A stretch of 7,328 bases of DNA from Deltaproteobacteria bacterium (GTDB lineage Bacteria; Myxococcota_A; UBA9160; JAFDET01). The stretch is from assembly GCA_019310195.1 (NCBI GenBank), contig JAFDET010000163.1:1-7328 (forward strand), given 5' to 3'. The notes beneath the pieces are model-generated. The model worked only from the letters and a program-made list of their open reading frames with translations, ran no database searches and had not been told where the DNA came from. Shown piece by piece: positions 1-5,371 of this stretch (its first letter is position 1; the number at the start of each line of letters is the position of its first letter). The translations under genes were made by a program, and so were the position numbers.

Positions 1-771
1 CTGGTTGGCCCGTCGGCTGGTGCCCGGAATCGCGGCGCGGACGGGGTGTTCGAGCGCCGTACTTCAAGCCATTTCGAGCTCTTGCAGGACGTGGACATCG
101 ACCGCAGCGGCGGTGTGCACGGCTCGGTTCGCTTCGAGCGCCAAGTACTGGCCGTCCTGGAGCAGGGCTTCGACGGCCTGGACCAGTGGCTGGGGCTGCG
201 TCCCCAGCAGCGCCTCTCGGTCGTCGTCTACGACCCCGGAATCTTCGACGCCAGCTTCGCTGGGCTCTTCCGCTTCCCGGCCGCCGGCTTCTACCAGGGC
301 ATCATCCGCGTGCGCGGAGACGTGGCCGTGACGGCTGCGCTGCAGCGCACGCTGCTCCACGAGCTGGTGCACGCGGCCTTCGATGCGGTGGCGCCGTCGC
401 TGCGGGTACCGGCGTGGCTGAACGAAGGCCTGGCCGAGTGGTTCGAAGCCCGCGCCAGCGGGCAGTCGCGTTTGGGTCCTGGCGAGTGGGGCACCCTGGC
501 GCGGGCGGCCTCGGCCGGCAGCATCCCGCCGCTCCAGGCGCTGTCGGCGTCCAGCTTCGTGCGCATGGGTCCGCATGAGGCCGGGCTGGCCTACCTGTAC
601 AGCCGGGGGCTGGTGGACCACGTGGCCCGCCGCAAGGGCGAGCGCGAGCTGCGCCGTGTGTGCCGCGAGATCGTGCGCACCGGTGACGTGGCGCGCTCCT
701 TCCGTCGCGTCACCCGCGCCACGCCCGACGAGCACGACGCCGCCTTCCGCCGCGAGCTGCTCGGGGGCTAG
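1..771 (+). CDS. Peptidase MA-like zinc metallopeptidase, 5'-truncated by window edge
   Basis: The reading frame is open from base 1 to the TAG at 769-771, giving 256 visible residues; the true start lies upstream, so the GTG at 46 is probably internal. The zinc-protease signature HELVH is encoded at 358-372. About 17 residues later comes WLNEGLAEWFE, whose first Glu would be the third zinc ligand, as in gluzincins. The preceding segment (SHFELLQDVDI, then a helical stretch, then a strand ending VVVYDP) has the layout I know from peptidase MA family proteins, where the catalytic domain often follows tetratricopeptide repeats or a signal peptide. Those parts would be off the left edge and cannot be seen. 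The region after the zinc site (GLAYLYSRGLVDHVARRKG) is helical, as is usual in the family. The substrate is unknown. Zinc-protease identity is firm; the exact family is likely; cellular location cannot be judged. It converges on the aldehyde dehydrogenase gene with a 4-bp shared end. Confidence 0.8.
   Translation: MVGPSAGARNRGADGVFERRTSSHFELLQDVDIDRSGGVHGSVRFERQVLAVLEQGFDGLDQWLGLRPQQRLSVVVYDPGIFDASFAGLFRFPAAGFYQGIIRVRGDVAVTAALQRTLLHELVHAAFDAVAPSLRVPAWLNEGLAEWFEARASGQSRLGPGEWGTLARAASAGSIPPLQALSASSFVRMGPHEAGLAYLYSRGLVDHVARRKGERELRRVCREIVRTGDVARSFRRVTRATPDEHDAAFRRELLGG
768..771. other. Convergent stop codons sharing CTAG
   Basis: The four bases CTAG carry the TAG stop of the rightward peptidase gene (769-771) and, on the other strand, the TAG stop of the leftward dehydrogenase gene (768-770). 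There is no spacer and no room for a terminator between the genes, so the two transcripts must run into each other or end inside the opposite gene. Confidence 0.9.
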
Positions 772-2159
772 CGTTCGGACAGGCGCAGGTGAAAGGATTT
801 GGGCCGCGTGAGTGACTCGTAGCCCAGCCGCGAGAGCGTGCAGCCGCGCCCCGAGTCCTTGACTCCGGTCCAGGCCAGGTAGGGGTCCAGGTAGTCGCAG
901 CGGTTCATGAAGAAGGTGCCGGTCTGCACCTCGGCGCCGATGCGCAGGGCGGCCTCCTCGTCGCGGGTCCACACGCATGCGGTGAGCCCGTAGGCGCTGT
1001 CGTTCATCCGTGAGATGGCCTCGGCGTCGTCGCGCACCGGCATCACGCCCACGATCGGGCCGAAGCTCTCCTCGGACATCACCCGCATGCCGTGGTCCAC
1101 GTCCACCAGCACTTGGGGCGCCAGGTACGCGGACCCGCGCTCGTCGGCGGAGAAGCCCTCGACGTCCAGCAAGGCGCGAGCGCCCGCCGCCATGGCCTCG
1201 GATAGCTGATCGCGCACGAAGTCGGCGGCCTGCGCACGCACCAGCGGCCCCAGGGTGGTGTCGGACTCCAGGGGGTTGCCCAGCCTCAGCCGGCTCGCCT
1301 CCGCGGCCAGCCGTTCCACGAAGTCCGCGAAGACACCGGATGCGACGTAGATCCGCTCGATGCCGCAACAGGATTGCCCGGCGTTGAAGAAAGCGCCCTC
1401 GGCCAGGTTCTCGGCCGCGTGCGTCAGGTCCGCATCGGCGCGCACGTAGGCGGGATCCTTCCCGCCCAGCTCCAGGCCGACCCCGATGAAGCGCTCCCGA
1501 GCTGCATTCTGCACAAGGCGCCCCACGGCCACCGAGCCCGTGAACGCCACGAAGTCCACGGCGTCGGCGGCCACCAGGCGCTCGGTCTGTTGGTGGCCCA
1601 GGTGCAGCACCTGGAAGACGCCCTCCGGAAGCTCCGCGGCGGCGAAGGCCTCCGCGATGCGCTCGCCGCACAGCAGCGTCTGCGCCGAGTGGCGCAGCAG
1701 CACCGCATTGCCGGCCATGAGCGCCGGAACGATGGAGTTGACCGCGGTGAGGTAGGGGTAGTTCCAGGGCGCGATGGTCAGCACCACGCCCAGGGGCTCG
1801 CGCCGCACGAAGCGCCGGAAGCCCGGGCGCGGCTCGGGAATCACGTCCGCCAGGGCTGCCTCGGCCAGCTCGATCATGGCCCGGGCGCGCTCGGCGAAGC
1901 CGGTCACTTCGCCCGGGCTGTGACACAGGGGCCGGCCCATCTGCAGGGTGATCTCACGGGAGATCGCCTCGCGCTGGGCCTCGAAGGCCTCGACCATGCG
2001 CAGGCAGCGCTCGGCGCGCTCGGTCAGCGGGCGCCGCGCCCAGTCCGTCTGCGCGCGCCCGGCGCGGGACAGGGCTTCGGCAACCTCTGCGGCGCTCGCG
2101 CAGGGGCGCTCGGCGACCAGGCTTCCGTCGATGGGCGAGATGCAGCGCAACAGGTCCAC
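768..2159 (-). CDS. Aldehyde dehydrogenase family protein (NAD(P)-dependent)
   Basis: A complete 463-residue protein, normal for the aldehyde dehydrogenase superfamily, which oxidises aldehydes to carboxylic acids with NAD+ or NADP+ in the cytoplasm. Visible motifs in order: PWNYP with the oxyanion-hole Asn133; the Rossmann-type FTGSVAVG (residues 206-213); LELGGKDP with general base Glu230; GQSCCGIER with catalytic nucleophile Cys264 followed by a second Cys265; EESFGP (383-388) with the ribose-contacting Glu384; and FFMN with Asn419. The usual cofactor-binding LKPSE is replaced by LRHSA (Arg156-His157). The GQSCCGIER form recalls an uncharacterised subgroup related to succinate-semialdehyde dehydrogenases, so I do not assign a substrate. 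The start is GTG at 2159: an in-frame TAG at 2172-2174 rules out anything further upstream, and only a weak AGGA at 10 nt spacing precedes it. The gene is divergent from the serine hydrolase and convergent with the peptidase; neither neighbour suggests a pathway. Confidence 0.93.
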   Translation of the reverse strand: MDLLRCISPIDGSLVAERPCASAAEVAEALSRAGRAQTDWARRPLTERAERCLRMVEAFEAQREAISREITLQMGRPLCHSPGEVTGFAERARAMIELAEAALADVIPEPRPGFRRFVRREPLGVVLTIAPWNYPYLTAVNSIVPALMAGNAVLLRHSAQTLLCGERIAEAFAAAELPEGVFQVLHLGHQQTERLVAADAVDFVAFTGSVAVGRLVQNAARERFIGVGLELGGKDPAYVRADADLTHAAENLAEGAFFNAGQSCCGIERIYVASGVFADFVERLAAEASRLRLGNPLESDTTLGPLVRAQAADFVRDQLSEAMAAGARALLDVEGFSADERGSAYLAPQVLVDVDHGMRVMSEESFGPIVGVMPVRDDAEAISRMNDSAYGLTACVWTRDEEAALRIGAEVQTGTFFMNRCDYLDPYLAWTGVKDSGRGCTLSRLGYESLTRPKSFHLRLSER

Positions 2160-2215
2160 AGCCGCGGGATCCTATGGGACGAGCGCCACCCGGCGCAAGC
2201 GTGCGAGAATGAAGC
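2160..2215. promoter_or_regulatory. Divergent intergenic region between aldehyde dehydrogenase and serine hydrolase
   Basis: This 56-bp gap separates two outward-facing GTG starts, so promoters and translation signals for both genes should lie here or reach into the coding regions. I see no convincing -35/-10 pair in either direction. On the minus strand an AGGA lies 10 nt before the dehydrogenase start; on the plus strand only a weak GAGAATGAAG precedes the hydrolase start. The role as a promoter region is inferred from gene orientation, not from a motif. Confidence 0.5.
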
Positions 2216-2219
2216 GTGC
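2197..2219 (+). repeat. Direct repeat AAGCGTGC at the serine hydrolase start
   Basis: AAGCGTGC occurs at 2197-2204 and again at 2212-2219, 15 bp apart; the second copy contains the GTG start codon at 2216. The first copy places another in-frame GTG at 2201, followed by CGA, GAA and TGA, a three-residue open frame that ends three bases before the real start. It could be chance in sequence of this composition. Confidence 0.6.
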
Positions 2220-4072
2220 TCCGGATCGGCCTCGTCCTGCTCGCGGTGCTCGCAGCCGCTCCGACGGCGGCGGCCCTTGGCCCTGAGGACGAGGCGCGCC
2301 TGGACGGCCTCTTCGCCGGCCTGATGGAGACCCACCACATTCCCGGCGCCGTGCTGATGGTGGTGGAGGACGGCCGCGTGGTGCTGTCCAAGGGCTACGG
2401 CGTGGCCGACCTGGAGACGCGCAGCCCGGTCGACCCGCAGGCGACGCTCTTCCGAGTGGCCTCGATCTCCAAGCTCTTCGTCGCCACGGCGGTGATGCAG
2501 CAGGTGGAGCTCGGCCGCCTGGACCTGGATGCCGACGTGAACGGCTATCTCGAGAGCTTCCAGCTCGAGCCGACCTACGATCAGCCGGTCACGCTGCGCC
2601 ACCTGCTGACCCATACCGGCGGCTTCGACGACCGCTTCCTGCGCACGGCGGAGCCCCTGGAACGCACGCCCACGCCGCTGGGAGAGTACCTGGCCCGCGA
2701 CATGCCGCCCCGGGTGATGCCGCCGGGGAAGACCATCAGCTACTCGAACCACGGCTACGCGTTGGCCGGCTATCTGGTGGAACGGGTCTCGGGCGTTCCC
2801 TTTGCCGAGTACGTGCGCCGCGAAATCCTCATGCCCTTGGGAATGCATCGCAGCTCCTTCGGAATCCCGACTCCTCTGCCCGCGACGCTGGCGCGGCCCT
2901 ACGTGTGGCGAGCGGGGCGCCACGTCGAGCTGGGCTACGACCGCTTGCTCGACTTCCCGGCCGGCGACCTGGTGACGTGCGGCGCCGATCTGGCGCGCTT
3001 CCTGTTGGCGCACCTGGACGGCGGCCGCTTCGGCACGGCGCGCATCCTGCCGGAAGCCCGCATCGAGGAGATGCATCGACAGCAGGTGACCATGGCGGAG
3101 GGCCTGGCGGGTTGGTCCCTGGGATTCTCGGTGGTGGACCGACCGCCGCTGCCCGCGCGGGCTCACGGGGGAAGCTGGCGCGGCTTCGGCTCGCACGCCG
3201 TGATCGTGCCCGAGCGAAACCTGGGCTGGTTCGTATCGACGAACCACGACTTCCACCCGGCCTTCTTCGACGCGCTTCGCCGCGGCCTCTGGGAGACGCT
3301 GGTGCCCGGTCCGAGGCCCGAGCCCCCGCTGCCCTCGCCGGACTTCGCCGAGCGCGCCGGCGACTACGTCGGCAGCTACGTGGCGAACCGGCGCGTGCGC
3401 AGCACGGTCCTCAAGCTGGGGGAGCTGCTCTTCGAGATGGACCTGTCGTTGGACGAGACCGGCGCACTGGTGCTGGCACCGGCGGGAGGGGGGGGCGAGC
3501 CGTTGCGCCTGGTGGAGACGGGCCCCGACCGCTTCGTCGCCGCCCAGGGCTGGCCCCGGGCAGCGTTCGCCCGCGGCGCGGACGGACGCGTCACCCAACT
3601 CTTCGTGGAGAGCCGGGTGCTCGACCGCCTGCCGGCCTGGCGCAGCCCTCGCAACCAGGTGCTGATCGCGCTGGTCGCGGCGCTGCTCTTCCTGAGCACG
3701 CTGCTGGGATGGGGCCTGGGGGCCGTCGCGCGGGCGCTGGCCGGGGCCGAGCCCAGCCCGGTCCGGCTGCGCTCCCGCGTTCTGGGCAGCGTGGCCTCGG
3801 CCATCCTGCTGGTCTTCCTGGCGCTGGTGGCCACGCTGGCCGGCGACCCGGACATCTGGGATCTGATGATCGAGCTGCCGCTCGCCTTCCGGGTGACGGT
3901 CTGGCTACCGCTGGCGGCGCTGCCCCTGGCCCTGGCGCTTCCCCTGGAGCTGTTCCGAGGTTTCCAGGGGAAGGTGCCGCTGGCGCGGCTGCACTACGGG
4001 CTGCTCACACTGGCCGTAGCGCTGGTCGTGGTGGGCGCCTTCGCCTGGAACGCGGTGCCCTGGAAGACGTGA
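2216..4072 (+). CDS. Exported serine hydrolase (class C beta-lactamase/PBP-like, S12) with C-terminal four-helix membrane module
   Basis: A complete 618-residue protein. Residues 1-20 are a short signal peptide (MLRIGLVLLAVLAAAPTAAA). Residues 25-365 form a beta-lactamase/D-Ala-D-Ala-peptidase fold with all three active-site elements: SISK with nucleophile Ser83 and Lys86, the YSN triad at 176-178, and HGG at 317-319 in place of KTG. Family landmarks LTHTGGF (131-137) and GDLVTCGADLARFL (250-263) are also present. Residues 375-470 are beta-rich (AGDYVGSYVANRR), like the small domain that often follows this fold. Four hydrophobic segments follow, near 481-503, 521-542, 556-580 and 593-612. The catalytic domain should therefore sit outside the inner membrane, anchored by its C-terminus. 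HGG-type members include esterases, D-aminopeptidases and peptidoglycan carboxypeptidases, so substrate and any beta-lactam resistance are unproven. The GTG at 2216 is the only nearby start, because TGA at 2210-2212 closes the frame; the ribosome site is weak. A run of eight G (3488-3495) lies in a Gly-rich linker. Confidence 0.92.
   Translation: MLRIGLVLLAVLAAAPTAAALGPEDEARLDGLFAGLMETHHIPGAVLMVVEDGRVVLSKGYGVADLETRSPVDPQATLFRVASISKLFVATAVMQQVELGRLDLDADVNGYLESFQLEPTYDQPVTLRHLLTHTGGFDDRFLRTAEPLERTPTPLGEYLARDMPPRVMPPGKTISYSNHGYALAGYLVERVSGVPFAEYVRREILMPLGMHRSSFGIPTPLPATLARPYVWRAGRHVELGYDRLLDFPAGDLVTCGADLARFLLAHLDGGRFGTARILPEARIEEMHRQQVTMAEGLAGWSLGFSVVDRPPLPARAHGGSWRGFGSHAVIVPERNLGWFVSTNHDFHPAFFDALRRGLWETLVPGPRPEPPLPSPDFAERAGDYVGSYVANRRVRSTVLKLGELLFEMDLSLDETGALVLAPAGGGGEPLRLVETGPDRFVAAQGWPRAAFARGADGRVTQLFVESRVLDRLPAWRSPRNQVLIALVAALLFLSTLLGWGLGAVARALAGAEPSPVRLRSRVLGSVASAILLVFLALVATLAGDPDIWDLMIELPLAFRVTVWLPLAALPLALALPLELFRGFQGKVPLARLHYGLLTLAVALVVVGAFAWNAVPWKT
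3488..3495 (+). repeat. Run of eight G in the serine hydrolase gene
   Basis: The homopolymer encodes part of AGGGGEP (residues 423-429), a flexible Gly linker in the beta-rich domain after the catalytic domain. A one-base change would shift the frame before all four membrane segments and leave the catalytic domain unanchored. The frame is intact here. Confidence 0.75.
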
Positions 4073-4075
4073 TCC

Positions 4076-4933
4076 TCAGCGGTCGGCGCTGCGACCCAGC
4101 TTGAAGCAGTCGCCCTCGACGGCGGGAACCACGTCGAAGGCGAGGTGCTCGCGTCGTCGCAGGTCCGCGTAGATCGCATCCAGCGAGTCGTCGGAGTGAC
4201 TGGGATCGTGGTGGAAGGGCACGAGCGCTGCCACGCCGGCCCGACGCGCGAAGTCGAGAACGTGGGGCAGCGCGCTGTGTCCCCAGCCCACGTGCTTCGG
4301 GTACTCCTCGAGCGTGTACTGGGCGTCGTGGATCAGCAGGTCCACGCCGCGCGCCAGCTCCATTCCCGAGACCCAGTTCGAGTCCTCGGGAAGGACGCTG
4401 CGCCCCAGCGCCGGCTCGTGATCCGGGATGTAGGCCAGCGAGGCGCCGTCGCCCTCGATCCGATAGCCGACCGTGGGCCCCGGGTGGCAGACCAGGGAGG
4501 ACGAGATCTGGAAGCCGCCCACCTGGAAGGGCCCCATGGCGACCACGTCGTGCAGGTGCATGTCGCAGGGCAGGTCGCGCAGCCGCACGGGGAAGAGCGG
4601 GGGCGACAGGTAGCGATTCAGGTGGTCGCGCAGATCCAGGGTGATGGTGGACGGGCCCCAGATGTGGATGTCCAGATCGTCACGGAACAGCGGGTCGAAG
4701 AAGCCCAGGCCCAGGATGTGGTCCATGTGCAGGTGAGTCAGGAGCAGGTCGATGCGCGTGATCTCGGGTCCGACCGAGTCGCCCAGGCGCCGGATGCCGG
4801 TGCCCGCGTCGAGGACCAGCAGGGTGCCGTCCTGGCCGCGGACCTCCACGCACGAGGTATTGCCGCCGTAGCGCATGGTCTCGGGTCCGGGGGTGGCCAC
4901 CGACCCGCGGGTTCCCCAGAGCGTGACCTTCAC
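4076..4933 (-). CDS. Metallo-beta-lactamase-fold hydrolase (RNase Z/PhnP-like branch)
   Basis: A complete 285-residue cytoplasmic protein without signal peptide or membrane segment. It opens with a strand and loop, WGTRGSVATPGPETMRYGGNTSCVEV, characteristic of one broad group of metallo-beta-lactamase-fold hydrolases. The metal-binding motif THLHMDH gives His67, His69, Asp71 and His72. Further ligands are probably His150 (CHPG), Asp171 (IPDHE) and His241 (PFHHDP); GWGHS (His219) resembles the histidine motif of the RNase Z/PhnP branch. With both metal sites apparently complete, a dinuclear phosphodiesterase is the best guess; the substrate (cyclic nucleotide, cyclic phosphate or RNA) is open. 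The start is GTG at 4933, supported by GGAGGAG just upstream and by its GTGA overlap with the stop of the PAS gene. This gene ends the leftward run, 3 bp from the converging serine hydrolase. General fold is certain; specific function is not. Confidence 0.9.
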   Translation of the reverse strand: MKVTLWGTRGSVATPGPETMRYGGNTSCVEVRGQDGTLLVLDAGTGIRRLGDSVGPEITRIDLLLTHLHMDHILGLGFFDPLFRDDLDIHIWGPSTITLDLRDHLNRYLSPPLFPVRLRDLPCDMHLHDVVAMGPFQVGGFQISSSLVCHPGPTVGYRIEGDGASLAYIPDHEPALGRSVLPEDSNWVSGMELARGVDLLIHDAQYTLEEYPKHVGWGHSALPHVLDFARRAGVAALVPFHHDPSHSDDSLDAIYADLRRREHLAFDVVPAVEGDCFKLGRSADR

Positions 4934-5319
4934 GACTCCTCCGGCTGCCAGAAGATGGCGAACGCGCCCAGCTGGCGGTCGTTCTGGCCCACCAGGGGGA
5001 AGGAGGTGCCCTCGATGCGTCGCCGGACGCCGTCCAGCCCCCGGATCCAGTAGGTGCTGTGGGCGGGAACGCCGCGGTCGGTGGCGATGGCGAGCAGCTG
5101 ATCCTCGGCCTTGATCGGCTGACCCTGCTCATCGGTGGGCTGGAAGTGGGCCGACCACTCGCCGCGGCGAATCTCACCGATCTCATCGAAGCGGCGGCCC
5201 AGGATGGCCTCGGCCGCTTCGTTGAAGTAGAGCAGGTCCCCGCGTGGATCCACCACGATGATGGGCATGGCCAGCTGGCTGGCCAGCTGGCGCAGCAGAA
5301 TCAGCTCGACGTCGGGCAC
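4930..5319 (-). CDS. Stand-alone PAS-domain protein
   Basis: A complete 129-residue protein that is essentially one PAS domain. A short amphipathic helix (LRQLASQLA, residues 9-17) leads into the core: AMPIIVVDPRGDLLYFNEAAEAILGR (18-42), the FDEIGEI segment (44-50), and the final strands WIRGLDGVRRRIEGTSFPLV (91-110) and LGAFAIFWQ (117-125). There is no kinase, cyclase, GGDEF or DNA-binding part, so it can only sense or bind and must signal through another protein. No heme His or flavin Cys motif is obvious, so ligand and cofactor are unknown. The start is GTG at 5319, with GGAGG five bases upstream. Its stop overlaps the start of the metallo-hydrolase gene, which makes that hydrolase the first candidate partner; this is inference from position. 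Small size, complete fold and good ribosome site make it a real gene. Confidence 0.87.
   Translation of the reverse strand: MPDVELILLRQLASQLAMPIIVVDPRGDLLYFNEAAEAILGRRFDEIGEIRRGEWSAHFQPTDEQGQPIKAEDQLLAIATDRGVPAHSTYWIRGLDGVRRRIEGTSFPLVGQNDRQLGAFAIFWQPEES
4938..4942 (-). promoter_or_regulatory. Ribosome binding site of the metallo-hydrolase gene, inside the PAS gene
   Basis: On the minus strand GGAGG, extended to GGAGGAG, lies four bases before the GTG at 4933 and is made by the last Glu-Glu codons of the PAS gene. With the GTGA stop/start overlap this is a classic arrangement for translational coupling, and it fixes the hydrolase start. Confidence 0.8.
5269..5292 (-). repeat. Tandem 12-bp repeat in the PAS gene
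   Basis: Two adjacent 12-bp units (5269-5280 and 5281-5292) differ at one base and each contains the palindrome CCAGCTGG. They encode the QLAS-QLAM stretch of the N-terminal amphipathic helix of the PAS protein, so a small in-frame duplication may have lengthened this helix. Confidence 0.65.
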
Positions 5320-5324
5320 CGTGG

Positions 5325-5329
5325 CCTCC
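5325..5329 (-). promoter_or_regulatory. Ribosome binding site of the PAS gene
   Basis: On the minus strand a perfect GGAGG lies five bases before the GTG at 5319 and decides that start. It sits directly beside the 3' arm of the palindrome at 5330-5346. Confidence 0.75.
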
Positions 5330-5346
5330 GGCTCCCCAGGGGAGCC
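5330..5346 (-). promoter_or_regulatory. Palindrome (possible hairpin or operator) before the PAS gene
   Basis: GGCTCCCC and GGGGAGCC flank a single central base, giving a perfect 8-bp inverted repeat. As RNA it would form a six-pair stem with a five-base loop. It is followed at once by the GGAGG of the PAS gene and by no run of U, so it is not a typical intrinsic terminator. It could adjust ribosome access, act as a processing site or be a protein-binding palindrome; the sequence does not decide. Confidence 0.5.
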
Positions 5347-5349
5347 GCC

Positions 5350-5370
5350 AGCCTACCATGAGGCCAGGCT
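5350..5370 (-). repeat. Short inverted repeat after the DUF362 gene
   Basis: On the minus strand AGCCT (5370-5366) is complementary to AGGCT (5354-5350), with an 11-base loop, just after the DUF362 stop codon. It is weak alone, has no U tract, and is noted because it stands directly before the stronger palindrome at 5330-5346; together they fill most of the 52-nt gap. Confidence 0.35.
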
Positions 5371-5371
5371 C

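Noticed and set aside
64..1926. 620-codon open frame on the minus strand overlapping the peptidase and dehydrogenase genes
   Set aside because: It has low-complexity Arg/Gly/Ala composition and no recognisable motif, while both overlapped genes have complete catalytic motifs. It is a high-G+C shadow frame.
1374..2324. 316-codon plus-strand open frame opposite the dehydrogenase
   Set aside because: It is a shadow of the dehydrogenase coding strand, rich in Gly, His and Gln, and overlaps the hydrolase start; no family signature.
2024..3598. 524-codon open frame on the minus strand opposite the serine hydrolase
   Set aside because: It is antisense to a gene with signal peptide, SISK, YSN and HGG motifs, and its own translation shows no domain.
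2216..4072. Antibiotic-resistance beta-lactamase (AmpC)
   Set aside because: HGG replaces KTG, and the long C-terminal membrane module is unlike AmpC; the wider S12 family is mostly esterases and peptidases, so resistance is not claimed.
5330..5346. Intrinsic terminator after DUF362
   Set aside because: The stem is perfect but no T run follows on the coding strand, and the next gene's ribosome site follows directly.
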